NCBI GenBank assembly: GCA_017449525.1
Contig: JAFTFL010000014.1
Coordinates: 1-64,000 of the forward strand
From: Bacteroidales bacterium
GTDB lineage: Bacteria; Bacteroidota; Bacteroidia; Bacteroidales; P3
Direction of reading: 5' to 3'
Length of the DNA stretch: 64,000 bases
Shown: positions 45,132 to 54,354 of the stretch, one piece after another
Layout: every line of letters begins with the position of its first letter
Numbering within the stretch: the stretch's first letter is position 1
Program-made: the position numbers and the translations under genes
The notes under the pieces: generated by a model
Databases searched by the model: none
What the model was told of the DNA's origin: nothing
The model's input: only the letters and a program-made list of their open reading frames with translations

Positions 45132-45665
45132 TTATGGTAAGTAACGCACGGCGCGCGCGCAGTAGTATATTGAGTTGTTCTTCCTAAAATAGGTTCTCAT
45201 TCCCTGTGGACCACAAGCCCATACGTGTGTGCATGGAGTTGTCCCTCGGCATTCCATCTGATTTCCATCGCTGTCGCTCGAAGTCCAGTACCAAAGTGTG
45301 GCACAAAACATGGGGTGTTGATGGTGCTTTTCCAGTGCCTGGTTGATGATGCTCTTGTTCTTCCACATAGCCTTCATTAGTGTGTTGTCAGGAAGTTGCC
45401 ATGAGGCATCCCCAGTGGTATTGCCATTGTTGAGGTTAGCTGCCCAGCATAGGGCCGAATCCACACCAACGCCGACGGCTTCTTCAAGCGAAAGTATACG
45501 CAAGGGGCTTCCGTTGTCGGTTATTTCAACTACGATGCCTTGTATGGATCCATTGCGGTAGTAATCACCCACTTCATAATAGTGAGTACATGATGGCAGC
45601 AGGAAACACATCATTGCTGCGATGCACCATAGGCTCAATGTGGCTCTACTTTGTCGAGTTGGCAT
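45132..45665 (-). CDS. Lipoprotein with DUF1566-like domain
   Basis: A 177-residue lipoprotein. Signal sequence and lipobox LLPSC put the lipidated Cys at about residue 24. The mature part contains ASWQLPDNTLMKAMWKNKS and TLWYWTSSDSDGN, resembling the DUF1566/Lcl pattern (W-x-L-P-x ... Y-W-S/T-S). The start at 45665 overlaps the end of the upstream glycosyltransferase gene by 20 bp. Function unknown; the family call is tentative. Confidence 0.75.
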   Translation of the reverse strand: MPTRQSRATLSLWCIAAMMCFLLPSCTHYYEVGDYYRNGSIQGIVVEITDNGSPLRILSLEEAVGVGVDSALCWAANLNNGNTTGDASWQLPDNTLMKAMWKNKSIINQALEKHHQHPMFCATLWYWTSSDSDGNQMECRGTTPCTHVWACGPQGMRTYFRKNNSIYYCARAVRYLP

Positions 45666-47202
45666 ATGTGGTTGTGTCGTCTGACTGCTGTTGAACATAA
45701 AGATGGTAGTTTTGCGTGGCAATCTTTACCTGCATGTAGTTTGCCGAGGGAAACAACTGTGCAGGGTTGGAATATTGAGTGATTAGGTGCTGGTGGGATT
45801 GTGATTTATCGAAGACAATGTTCTTGTATCGGTAATAATAGTGTTGCACGTGCTCGTCAATCCACACCTCGGGTGAGGCAGTGATGTGTTCTCCCTTTTC
45901 AAGCAAGGGCAGGATTTGTTTCATGTCTGCTATAAGGGTGCTGTCTTCCGACATGCGGTTTAAACTTCTCATGTTGAGTAGAGCACCGATAATCAAAAGC
46001 ACGGCAGCCGTTGCTACACCAATGCGTTGCGCCCTTTCTGTCATCCTGAGTGATAGATTATCGAATACGGGCACTACGACAACAGCCAAGGCTGCGGCAA
46101 AGAAAGGAATGGTCGGTACGAGATAATAACTTTGTTGTTTCAGACCGAGCATGATGGGCACAACTCCCGCTAGCCCAATCAAAGTACACAGCCAGAAGTT
46201 GCCGTTGGCAATTGTTGTAGTGGACTCTTGCTTGGCTTTGCCCACGCGGAACCGTAGTGTGTCGAACAACATTTTCTTGTCTCCCTTCCAAAGCAGAAGC
46301 AGCACACAGACAATGATGCTAATAAGTAGTTGCAGCGCGAGTGCATACAAGATGTAGAAATGCGAGGCTACCGTTTGCACGTGTTGCATACCACCCAGCA
46401 GTTGGTGTGCCACGTAGTGCACGAGGTTGGCATGAGCAGTGCTGCTCAGTAGAGACAATATGACGAGACTTATCGTTGGCAGTCCCAACATAATAAGCAG
46501 GTCTTTCCCGATGTTAGATAGTCTGTCTCTTTGTGGAGCCGTGAACCAGGCGAGCATTGGCATGAGTATCGGAAATAGACCTTGCGCTCCTTTAATGAGG
46601 AATGCTAATAGAATACTTACTGAGGCGCCGCACACCCATAGTGCACGTCTACATGTATAAGACTTCTTGATAACATCTGTCTCTGATAGACTTTGTTTGG
46701 TCCAGTCAATGGCACGCAGGTAGCAACACGCAGAAAGTAGCACAAAGAATGTTTGCCATCCTTCAAGTAGGTTGTTGGTGGCCGACCATGCTACAATTGG
46801 GGTGGTCAACCACAAAGCGATGGGCAGCCATGCGGTATACCCAGGGTAGGATAGTCTGCGCCAGAAGCGCTCTATCATCACACACACCAGAAGGAAAACC
46901 AATAGGGAGTACACTTTGTCCCACAGCACGCTTTGACCAGTGATGCGCATGAACGTACTGTGAATCCAATAACCCAGAGGCATGTAGCTCTGTGTGTCGT
47001 TGAGGGTTGTTGACATCATTTCGGCATGAGGTTGCCAAAAATTGCCGTACCCTTCGGCCAGTCGTTTTGCAGCTACGCTGTTGGAAAGGCCGTGGACATC
47101 CATTCCCTCCGAAAGCAGAGACCCACTCAACAGTATCAGCAACACGCCGGCAACAATGCCGAATGGTATCCATCTTCTCCGATGAAGGGGTTGCGGTGTC
47201 AT
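45646..47202 (-). CDS. GT39/ArnT-like membrane glycosyltransferase
   Basis: A 518-residue protein with about 11 membrane helices and a large luminal/periplasmic C-terminal part. The region after the first helix (residues 24-65, including NFWQPHAEMM) fits the GT39/GT83 pattern of a first periplasmic loop carrying the acidic catalytic site. It probably uses a polyprenyl-phosphate sugar donor. It lies 27 bp downstream of glnS. Substrate unknown. Confidence 0.83.
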   Translation of the reverse strand: MTPQPLHRRRWIPFGIVAGVLLILLSGSLLSEGMDVHGLSNSVAAKRLAEGYGNFWQPHAEMMSTTLNDTQSYMPLGYWIHSTFMRITGQSVLWDKVYSLLVFLLVCVMIERFWRRLSYPGYTAWLPIALWLTTPIVAWSATNNLLEGWQTFFVLLSACCYLRAIDWTKQSLSETDVIKKSYTCRRALWVCGASVSILLAFLIKGAQGLFPILMPMLAWFTAPQRDRLSNIGKDLLIMLGLPTISLVILSLLSSTAHANLVHYVAHQLLGGMQHVQTVASHFYILYALALQLLISIIVCVLLLLWKGDKKMLFDTLRFRVGKAKQESTTTIANGNFWLCTLIGLAGVVPIMLGLKQQSYYLVPTIPFFAAALAVVVVPVFDNLSLRMTERAQRIGVATAAVLLIIGALLNMRSLNRMSEDSTLIADMKQILPLLEKGEHITASPEVWIDEHVQHYYYRYKNIVFDKSQSHQHLITQYSNPAQLFPSANYMQVKIATQNYHLYVQQQSDDTTTYANSTK

Positions 47203-47229
47203 GCTGCGGGTGGTTGAAAGCTTTTGTTC

Positions 47230-48960
47230 TTATCCGTTAATCTTGGCCCAAGAGTCTTTCAATGTGCAGGAACGGTTGAAGATTAGGTGCTCTTTAGTAG
47301 CATCACTGTCAAGACAGAAGTAGCCCAAACGCTCGAACTGGAAGTGTTGCGGTTCCCATGCTTCGTTTGCTTTTTGCTGCTCCTTATCGCGTGTTGAAAC
47401 GTTGCTCAAGTCTGGTTCAAGCCGGCAGTCGGTCAATGTACAGAGTGAATCTGGGTTGAGGTTGTCCAGGAATGTTTTTCCTTCGGGTGCCTCATCGGGT
47501 GCTTCCGTAGCGAACAGCCTGTCGAATAGGCGCACTTCGGCTTTGACGGCATGCTGCGCCGACACCCAATGTATGGTGCCTTTGACTTTGCGTCCATCGG
47601 GTGCATCACCTCCACGTGTGGCGGGGTCGTACGTGCAGTGGATACACGTAATGTTGCCATCTGCATCCTTCTCGACACTGGTGCAGGTAACGAAGTACGC
47701 ATAGCGTAGGCGCACTTCTTGTCCAGGGGCTAAGCGGAAGTACTTTTTGGGCGGATTCTCCATGAAGTCGTCTCTCTCAATAAAGAGTTCGCGTGAAAAT
47801 GGTATTTCGCGAGTGCCGTCGGCCTGGTTCTCAGGGTTATTTATTGCAGTAAGTAGCTCTGACTGTCCTTCGGGATAATTGTCAATCACCACGCGTACTG
47901 GGTTCAGCACTGCCATACGACGTTGCGCCACTTTGTTCAAATGCTCGCGCAGGCTGAACTCAAGAAGAGAGTAGTCGATGATGTTGTCGCGTTTGGCAAC
48001 CCCAATGCGTTCGCAGAAGTTGCGTATGGCTTCGGCTGTGTAACCGCGCCGTCTGAATCCACAGATAGTTGGCATGCGGGGGTCATCCCAACCGCTTACA
48101 TATCCTTCTTTCACCAGCTGTAGCAGTTTGCGCTTTGACATGACGGTGTAGTTGATGTTGAGACGAGCAAACTCGTATTGATGGCTTGGATAGATGCCAA
48201 GCTGCTCAATGAACCAGTCGTATAAAGGACGGTGAATGTCAAACTCAAGGGTGCAGATGCTGTGGGTGATACCCTCAATGGAGTCGCTCTGCCCGTGAGC
48301 GTAGTCGTACATGGGGTAGATGCACCACTTGTCGCCTGTGCGGTGGTGGTGAGCATGCAGGATGCGATACATGATAGGGTCGCGAAACTGCATGTTTGGA
48401 TGAGACATGTCTATCTTAGCTCGAAGTACCTTGCTGCCGTCGGCGAACTCTCCCTGCTTCATTCTATTGAATAGGTCGAGGTTTTCCTCTACGCTGCGGT
48501 TTCGCCAAGGGCTGTCTGTTCCGGGTATAGTAACAGTGCCGCGGTTGCGACGTATTTCTTCTAAACTCTGGTCGTCCACGTAGGCCAACCCCTTCTTGAT
48601 AAGAAGCACGGCCCATTCGTAGAGCTGGTCGAAGTAGTCGCTTGCGTAGTGTACGCCCGCCCAGTCAAAGCCCAGCCAACGAATGTCCTGCTGTATGGCA
48701 TCCACATACTCTGTGTCTTCTTTCACGGGGTTGGTGTCGTCAAAGCGCAGGTTGGTTCGGCCACCGTATTTCTTGGCCAAGCCAAAGTTCAGACATATCG
48801 ACTTGGCATGGCCGATGTGCAGATAGCCGTTGGGTTCGGGAGGAAAGCGTGTCAGCACGTGGTCGCAACGACCTTCGTTCAAGTCTCGTTCAATGATTTC
48901 CTCTAAGAAATTAAGCTGTTTATCGGATGCAGCAGCTCCGTTTGTTGCTGTCTCTTGCAT
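47230..48960 (-). CDS. glnS: Glutaminyl-tRNA synthetase
   Basis: A 576-residue class Ib synthetase. The HIGH motif lies in [20 protein letters not shown] (40-59) and the KMSKS equivalent is VMSKRKLL near residue 276; the C-terminal half forms the two anticodon-binding beta-barrels. GlnRS in this lineage charges tRNA-Gln directly, so no GatCAB route is needed for Gln. A consensus promoter is at 49016-49047. It heads a minus-strand run through 40.96 kb. Confidence 0.97.
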   Translation of the reverse strand: MQETATNGAAASDKQLNFLEEIIERDLNEGRCDHVLTRFPPEPNGYLHIGHAKSICLNFGLAKKYGGRTNLRFDDTNPVKEDTEYVDAIQQDIRWLGFDWAGVHYASDYFDQLYEWAVLLIKKGLAYVDDQSLEEIRRNRGTVTIPGTDSPWRNRSVEENLDLFNRMKQGEFADGSKVLRAKIDMSHPNMQFRDPIMYRILHAHHHRTGDKWCIYPMYDYAHGQSDSIEGITHSICTLEFDIHRPLYDWFIEQLGIYPSHQYEFARLNINYTVMSKRKLLQLVKEGYVSGWDDPRMPTICGFRRRGYTAEAIRNFCERIGVAKRDNIIDYSLLEFSLREHLNKVAQRRMAVLNPVRVVIDNYPEGQSELLTAINNPENQADGTREIPFSRELFIERDDFMENPPKKYFRLAPGQEVRLRYAYFVTCTSVEKDADGNITCIHCTYDPATRGGDAPDGRKVKGTIHWVSAQHAVKAEVRLFDRLFATEAPDEAPEGKTFLDNLNPDSLCTLTDCRLEPDLSNVSTRDKEQQKANEAWEPQHFQFERLGYFCLDSDATKEHLIFNRSCTLKDSWAKING

Positions 48961-49015
48961 ATGGGTCTGATAATTATAGGTGTATGTATGTCTATATTCT
49001 ACGTAAACGACGTTA

Positions 49016-49047
49016 CAAAGGTACGCTTTTTTCGTCGTTTGCGCAAA
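49016..49047 (-). promoter_or_regulatory. Promoter of glnS
   Basis: The minus strand has TTTG (49044-49047) and TACCTTTG (49016-49023) with a 20-bp spacer, 56 nt before the glnS start. Confidence 0.75.
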
Positions 49048-49101
49048 TGCTTGGCTGTGATAATGCTTGCGGATGCGACTCGATGCCGACCTCTGATGGG
49101 C

Positions 49102-49839
49102 CTATCGGGGTACGCCCGTGTACAAGTCGGCGGTGAGTTGTAGATACCACGGACTACAGCTGGAGACAGACGATGCGGATGGAGGTAGTCTCAAGTCGGT
49201 GTGGATGGTTTCAATGGCAGCGCACTGTCCGCGGTGTTGTAGCCACATGATGCGCCTCAGTGCTGGGCTGCTCGGTGTGGGGTGCACAAAGTGTTGTCGG
49301 TGCAGGGAGATGTCGTAATTGGCGCAGAGTGATAGTAGTGTAGGCGCTTCGCTGTCGGGCAAAATAACACAACATGTGCCGTCGGGAGTAAGCAGTCGTT
49401 GGACTGCTTTCAGCAGATCGCTGTAGGGTAACTGCCGCGTGTGGCGGGCGGCGGCTCTACGCGCTTCGGGGTTGGGTAATGACTGGTTGAAAAAGGGCGG
49501 ATTGCTGACGATGAGGTCGTATTTCCCCTGCCAGTCTTGCACACTGGACTCGTACGCACTGAGTCGATTTGCAAAAGGGGAGAGGTTGAAGTTGCGAGCG
49601 GCCTCTGTTACCGAGTCCCTGTCAATGTCTATGGCATCAATACGGGCATGAGGACAATGTTGTGCGACAATCAGTGCCACTACGCCGCATCCAGTGCCAA
49701 TGTCGAGAGCCCGCTGGGTATGCTGTCGTACCGTGGCTGACTCGGTGGCGAGGGCCGCCAGCAGAACAGCGTCAGTGCCTACTCGCATGGTGGACCTGTC
49801 GTGTGCTACGGTGAACTGTTGAAATTGGAAGGCCGGCAT
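49102..49839 (-). CDS. trmN6: tRNA1(Val) adenine-37 N6-methyltransferase
   Basis: A 245-residue SAM-dependent methyltransferase. The SAM site is ALDIGTGCGVVALIVAQ (44-60), with IDAIDIDRDSV (67-77), and the N6-adenine catalytic motif is NPPF (113-116). The conserved N-terminus FQFQQFTVAHDRSTMRVGTD (4-23) identifies the TrmN6/YfiC group. A -7-like TACCTTTG at 49903-49910 may be its promoter. Confidence 0.92.
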   Translation of the reverse strand: MPAFQFQQFTVAHDRSTMRVGTDAVLLAALATESATVRQHTQRALDIGTGCGVVALIVAQHCPHARIDAIDIDRDSVTEAARNFNLSPFANRLSAYESSVQDWQGKYDLIVSNPPFFNQSLPNPEARRAAARHTRQLPYSDLLKAVQRLLTPDGTCCVILPDSEAPTLLSLCANYDISLHRQHFVHPTPSSPALRRIMWLQHRGQCAAIETIHTDLRLPPSASSVSSCSPWYLQLTADLYTGVPR

Positions 49840-50012
49840 GTGCTACTCCGAGGGTTGATAGTGTGGTTGTTGTGCCTTTGGTGTCTACGCTTTCTGTCGG
49901 GGCAAAGGTAGGCTTTTTCTCGGGTAGTACAGGACTGTATAGTGTGGTATTGAGGAAAAGTGAGTAATTTTGCATTGTTTACGATTAAAGGTGCAGTTGC
50001 ACATAACTTGCT

Positions 50013-51071
50013 ATGTCGAACGGACAAATACTTTTTCCCGAGCAGCGTTCGTCTCTTGTCTCGCTGCAGCGGTTTCTCTGCCGTAGGGCATTTGACAATA
50101 CCCACTTCATTATTATTATTGATGAGAACACCTACTCGCATTGCCTGCCTGAGCTTATTGCAAATGTGTCGAGGCTGGAGGATGCTGAGTTCTTCGAAGT
50201 ACCCGTGGGTGAAGAAGGAAAAGAACTCGCCATTGCCGGGCAACTTTGGCAGACCTTGCTGGAAGGCCATGTCGACCGCGAGGCGGTGGTGCTGAATTTG
50301 GGTGGAGGAAGCGTGTGCGACCTGGGCGGTTTTGTGGCCTCGCAGTATAAGAGAGGACTCCGCTTTATCAACATCCCCACGACGCTTACCGCTATGGTGG
50401 ATGCCGCCATCGGTGGTAAGAACGCTGTGAACCTGAACGGCGTGAAGAACGTGGTCGGCAATATTCGACTGCCAGAGGCAGTGTGTATTCACACTCCGTT
50501 CCTCTCTTCCTTGCCTGTGGCGCAAGTGGAGAGTGGCCTGTTCGAGGCGCTAAAGACGCTCTTGCTGTGCGACGAGGCTTTGTATCACCGGCTGGTCAAT
50601 GGGTTGCGGAGCGGAGTGAGAGAGGCTTCGGACGAGATGATACGAGCCTGTGCCCAGTTCAAACAGGCTGTGGTGAAGCAGGATTTGTACGACGGCGGAG
50701 TGCGCCGCATGCTCAATCTGGGGCACACAGTTGGCCATGCAGTCGAAGCTTTTTCGATGCGTCCAGGGCGCAAGACCTTGATGCATGGACAAGCGGTTGG
50801 AGTGGGTATGTGCTGCGAGTTGTATCTGTCGCACCGCAAACTCGGCTTTCCGAAAGAAGAGTACGACCTGTTCTGCTCCACGGCATCACGCATGTTCTGT
50901 TTCCCACATTACTCTTTACCCGAGGTGGAGGAACTGGTGGACTTGATGCACCAAGACAAGAAGTGTCAGCAGCAACAGGTGCGATGCACGTTGATGAAGG
51001 ACATTGGCATCCCTGTCATCGATGTAGAAATCTCTGATAACGAATTGCGCGATGCGTTGCTGAAATTATAA
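50013..51071 (+). CDS. aroB: 3-dehydroquinate synthase
   Basis: A 352-residue NAD- and metal-dependent enzyme converting DAHP to 3-dehydroquinate, step two of the shikimate pathway. Visible motifs are LGGGSVCDLGGFVAS (96-110), PTTLTAMVDAAIGGK (122-136) and MLNLGHTVGHAVE with metal-binding His residues (about 233-245). A -7-like TAATTTTG is at 49965-49972. Length is normal. Confidence 0.96.
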   Translation: MSNGQILFPEQRSSLVSLQRFLCRRAFDNTHFIIIIDENTYSHCLPELIANVSRLEDAEFFEVPVGEEGKELAIAGQLWQTLLEGHVDREAVVLNLGGGSVCDLGGFVASQYKRGLRFINIPTTLTAMVDAAIGGKNAVNLNGVKNVVGNIRLPEAVCIHTPFLSSLPVAQVESGLFEALKTLLLCDEALYHRLVNGLRSGVREASDEMIRACAQFKQAVVKQDLYDGGVRRMLNLGHTVGHAVEAFSMRPGRKTLMHGQAVGVGMCCELYLSHRKLGFPKEEYDLFCSTASRMFCFPHYSLPEVEELVDLMHQDKKCQQQQVRCTLMKDIGIPVIDVEISDNELRDALLKL

Positions 51072-51078
51072 GTTCGTG

Positions 51079-51117
51079 GCACTGCACTATGTGGCTGTGC
51101 ACCGCATGGTGCAGTGC
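51079..51117. repeat. Inverted repeat after aroB
   Basis: GCACTGCAC (51079-51087) and GTGCAGTGC (51109-51117), 9 bp perfect with a 21-nt loop, lies 8 bp after the aroB stop. No T-run follows, so it is at best a weak terminator or mRNA-stabilising hairpin. Confidence 0.5.
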
Positions 51118-51164
51118 TGAATGCATGAGGAGACAATCCAAAGCCAAACATTAATAATAGGAAT

Positions 51165-51905
51165 ATGACAACTGAAGAACAGATTCTTGTCCACCGCAGC
51201 GTGCGCAAGTTCACAAGCCGCGCCATACCAGCCGATGTGCTGGAGCGCGTTCTCACCTGTGGGGGTATGGCTCCCAACACGGGCAATATGCAAATCTATA
51301 GCATTGTGGTAACACAGGAGGCATCTATGCGTGAGGAGCTCTCCAAACTGCACTTTGGGCAATGTGTCACAGCACCAGCACTGCTTACCATCTGCGTCGA
51401 CGTCAACCGCTATCATCACTGGTGTCGGCTACGCGGTTGTGATGAGCCCTATTCCAACTTGTTGTGGTTGATGAGTGGCACTGTTGATGCTTCGCTCGCA
51501 GCGCAGAATATCAATAATGCTGCCGAAAGTGAGGGGTTGGGATGCTGCTTCCTGGGTACGGTGATGTACAACACGGAGGCTATAGCACGCCTGCTGGAGT
51601 TGCCTCGGGGAGTCGTGCCTGTAATCACCATGGCTGTAGGCTATCCCGACGGTGAGACCCGACAGAGTGAGCGTATGCCGTTGGAAGGCATCGTGCATTA
51701 CGAGAAGTATCACGACTATAGTGATGCGGATATTGACCGTGTGCACCAACTGCGCGAGGAGTTCCCCTTCAATAAGGAGATGGTTGAACTCAACGGTGTG
51801 CGCAATTTGGCTGAACTATTCACGACCAAACGCTACCCGAGAAAAGACAATGAGGCCATCTCTGCCTCGCTACGCCAGTTCTGTGAGCAGGCAGGCATGA
51901 TGTAG
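51165..51905 (+). CDS. Nitroreductase-family flavoprotein
   Basis: A 246-residue FMN-binding oxidoreductase. The N-terminal HRSVRKFTSRAIPADVLERVL (9-29) is the classic nitroreductase entry with the FMN-phosphate-binding Arg residues, and NINNAAESEGLGCCFLG (118-134) and PVITMAVGYPDGET (155-168) follow the family pattern. The last 40 residues are helical and Arg/Lys-rich, as in NfsA-type members. The physiological substrate is unknown. A strong terminator follows. Confidence 0.92.
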   Translation: MTTEEQILVHRSVRKFTSRAIPADVLERVLTCGGMAPNTGNMQIYSIVVTQEASMREELSKLHFGQCVTAPALLTICVDVNRYHHWCRLRGCDEPYSNLLWLMSGTVDASLAAQNINNAAESEGLGCCFLGTVMYNTEAIARLLELPRGVVPVITMAVGYPDGETRQSERMPLEGIVHYEKYHDYSDADIDRVHQLREEFPFNKEMVELNGVRNLAELFTTKRYPRKDNEAISASLRQFCEQAGMM

Positions 51906-51942
51906 GCTGTCGGTTTGGGTGCACAGGTGGCATCTATGTATT

Positions 51943-51995
51943 ATGAGAGCAGCCCCCTTCGATTCCGCGAAGGGGGCTGCTCTCATTTTTCTTTG
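51943..51995 (+). terminator. Terminator of the nitroreductase gene
   Basis: Perfect 18-bp stem (51943-51960 with 51969-51986), 8-nt loop, followed by TTTTCTTTG. One of the strongest hairpins in the window. Confidence 0.92.
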
Positions 51996-52067
51996 TGCCA
52001 TTGCCGTTTCGTAGCCTTTCTGCCGCGCTTCGGGCGCAGACTTGGCTACGGTGCCATGGTGCGGCTG

Positions 52068-53750
52068 TCAGGGTTTGAAGCGCAGGGTGGCCCAAGTGTC
52101 CTTCAACTTGCCTCCAGCTATCATCTCGGGCTCTTGCAGCTTGCCCTGTAGCGATGACTCGTAGCTCAACTCGCGGCCTATGATGGTCCACAGGTCGCCG
52201 TAGTTGATGTCGCCCTTGGTGCGCTTCAGCTCTTTCATAAGGAAATAGGTGAGGAAGCCGTGCTTTTGGTCGTCAAAACTGTAGGCTGTCTTGCGGAAAT
52301 TGGCTGCGTGGAAGATGACGATGTCGTTGCGTAGGCGCATGCCTTTCGACGGTTTGCCGTCCACATTTTTCTTCATGTTGACCAGCAGGTCGCCGCTGCG
52401 TTGGCTGTCGTTGAAGCCAGCATCGACGATGAAGGTCACGTTGTTGGCCGTTACTCTCGAGAACCACCCTATGAGGGTGTCGAGCGACAGGCACTGCGAG
52501 AGCAAGGTCTTGGTGTCCTTCTTGCTCAACTGGTCGGCTGTGTTAATCTCAGCCTTGCCCGCCCAGGAGCGAATGGATTTGAGGTTCATGCCGCACGGCA
52601 CAATGTAGGGGTGGTAGTCGGCATCCGACACTCCGTGCCCCGAGTAATACACCAGCAGGTTGGCATCACCCTTCTTGGCTGTCAGGATATCCTTAAGCCA
52701 CTTGATGCCCTTGCGCTGTATCATGTCTGCGCTGGCGTTGTTGAGCACCTTGACGTGGCGCTCGGGTATGCCGAGGGTTTTGGTGCAATACTCTTGAACT
52801 ACGGCTCCATCGCGCCACGCGTAGTCGCAGTTGGGCAAAGGAGCTTCGTACTCCTCGTTTGCAATGATGAGCACGAAGGTGTGGTCGTTGGTGGTCGGGT
52901 TTTCGGGGATGTTGTACTCAATGAACTCGTCGTTGATGAGCTTCTCGTTCATGGTTACAATCATTTCGTCGAAGGCGGCGTGCACAGTCAGTTCGATGCC
53001 GCTGCGGCGGTACTGCGCCCCCACCTCTTCGTAGCAACGGGTAACGAACTTGTAGTCGTTCTCGGTGCGCGACAGGAGTGAGAGGTTCTTCTGCAGGCAG
53101 TCCTTGATGCCCTGAGCGCGCACATAGGCAAGTTGGGCATTGGTGCTGATGCCTTCTTCGGACGATACACTGATGCGTACATTCTCGTTGTTGAAGCGTG
53201 CAGGGCAGTAGCGAAATTCGCCATATTCGCCTCCGTAGTCGATGTGGCTGATGGCTTTCGCGTCGGTCGAGCCGCTGATGCGCACCGTTACGCGTTTGCC
53301 TGCCGCAAAGAGGTCTTCGCATTCCCGTTCTACTACGTCTTGGGCAATCTTGCAAAGAGCCTTGGCTGAATTGGAGTGTTCTATGAGGTACTCGCCCTCC
53401 GCAAAGTCGTCGCTCGCACCCTCGATGTTCCGACAGTTGTAGGTAATGGTTACTACGAAGTTCAGTTCAGGCTTGTTTTCATCAGTAACGCCGTCGGCCA
53501 CGCGTGCGGTGATGTGCACTTCGCTCTCGTCATACAACTTGTCTTCATTAGGCAGGCCGAGCAGTAGCTTTTGGGCGCGCGACTCCATGGCCTTCTGGCG
53601 CGAGGCTACGTCCTTGCGCAAATACTGCATGATAATCTCGCGATATTCATTGTTGACTGTGGTTTCGCTCTGCTCCTGTGCAAGTAGGCTACTTCCTAAG
53701 CCCATCGCCAACAGCACCAACAGGCGCATAAAGTGTAGTTTGTACCGCAT
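52068..53750 (-). CDS. Exported caspase-fold protein lacking the catalytic Cys
   Basis: A 560-residue exported protein with a signal peptide (about 1-24). Residues about 60-290 hold a beta-rich domain with OmpA-like repetition (TVRISGSTDAKAISHIDYGGE, VRAQGIKDCLQ). The C-terminal half is a caspase (C14) fold: VLIIANEEYEAPLPNCDYAWRDG, then YYSGHG with His372 in the catalytic position. The strand that normally ends in the catalytic Cys (D-A-C-F/x-S-G) reads FIVDAGFNDSQRSGD, so Gly445 replaces Cys. It is therefore probably not a protease. A -7-like TAACTTTG lies at 53785-53792. Confidence 0.87.
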   Translation of the reverse strand: MRYKLHFMRLLVLLAMGLGSSLLAQEQSETTVNNEYREIIMQYLRKDVASRQKAMESRAQKLLLGLPNEDKLYDESEVHITARVADGVTDENKPELNFVVTITYNCRNIEGASDDFAEGEYLIEHSNSAKALCKIAQDVVERECEDLFAAGKRVTVRISGSTDAKAISHIDYGGEYGEFRYCPARFNNENVRISVSSEEGISTNAQLAYVRAQGIKDCLQKNLSLLSRTENDYKFVTRCYEEVGAQYRRSGIELTVHAAFDEMIVTMNEKLINDEFIEYNIPENPTTNDHTFVLIIANEEYEAPLPNCDYAWRDGAVVQEYCTKTLGIPERHVKVLNNASADMIQRKGIKWLKDILTAKKGDANLLVYYSGHGVSDADYHPYIVPCGMNLKSIRSWAGKAEINTADQLSKKDTKTLLSQCLSLDTLIGWFSRVTANNVTFIVDAGFNDSQRSGDLLVNMKKNVDGKPSKGMRLRNDIVIFHAANFRKTAYSFDDQKHGFLTYFLMKELKRTKGDINYGDLWTIIGRELSYESSLQGKLQEPEMIAGGKLKDTWATLRFKP

Positions 53751-53880
53751 AGGTCGACGTATATATGGTTCAACAAATAGGGTGCAAAGTTACTAAAAAA
53801 GTGTGATACGTGCGCAAGGGCATGGCCTCCCTTGTCCCAAAATGGGGCAGAGGTGGCTGTGGCGATTTTGAATGCAAGGT

Positions 53881-53912
53881 GTTGCACAGTTGCTGGAAAG
53901 TTGTTACCTTTG
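53881..53912 (+). promoter_or_regulatory. Promoter-like element in gene-poor region before valS
   Basis: GTTG (53881-53884) and TACCTTTG (53905-53912) with a 20-bp spacer. It is 440 bp before valS, so it would start a long leader or a separate transcript. A second -7-like box, TAACTTTG, at 54251-54258 is nearer valS. Confidence 0.5.
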
Positions 53913-54354
53913 CATTTGCAAACGGGTTCAGAGGTGGTGCCTGCGTCGAAGCGGGACTACGACCTGTTCAGCACTGTACTTTTCATTGCGCAAGGTGAGC
54001 ACGAGGAGAGGTTCTGTACGGCATCGGGGCAGATGCTGTAGGGGAGGCGTATTGTGTTGAAGCGACAGGACTGTCAGGCATGTAGTTGTGGCGGCTCTAT
54101 TCCGTACGGCATCGGGGCTGGTCTTGTAGGGGTGCATGCCGTATTCTGTACGGCATAGGAGGCGATGCTATACGCCTGCTGTGTTGCCACACAGCAGGCG
54201 CAAAACAGGGGTTGCTGTAAGGCCTGTGCACCACTCTGCCACTTTTTTCGTAACTTTGCAACTTTACGCACGTTGGCTTTCGGCGCGTGGCCGGTCAGCG
54301 CAGTGCGTAATAAATCAGTGCATACAAGGAAGACTCATATAATAATGTAGCATT
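53913..54354. other. Gene-poor region with short repeats upstream of valS
   Basis: No credible coding frame. Three degenerate copies of TCTGTACGGCATCGGGGC...TTGTAGGGG occur at about 54013-54045, 54099-54130 and 54145-54160. A related copy is near 14190. A perfect hairpin at 54173-54200 is also present. Confidence 0.55.
54173..54200. repeat. Perfect 12-bp hairpin with tetraloop
   Basis: CGCCTGCTGTGT (54173-54184), loop TGCC, ACACAGCAGGCG (54189-54200). No T-run follows on either strand, so it is not a standard terminator; it may structure a transcript started at 53881-53912. Confidence 0.65.

Noticed and set aside
51165-51905. T-box, riboswitch or attenuator leaders at synthetase, aroB or nitroreductase genes
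   Set aside because: No conserved T-box or known riboswitch motif seen before tyrS, glnS, valS, glyS, aroB or the nitroreductase gene.
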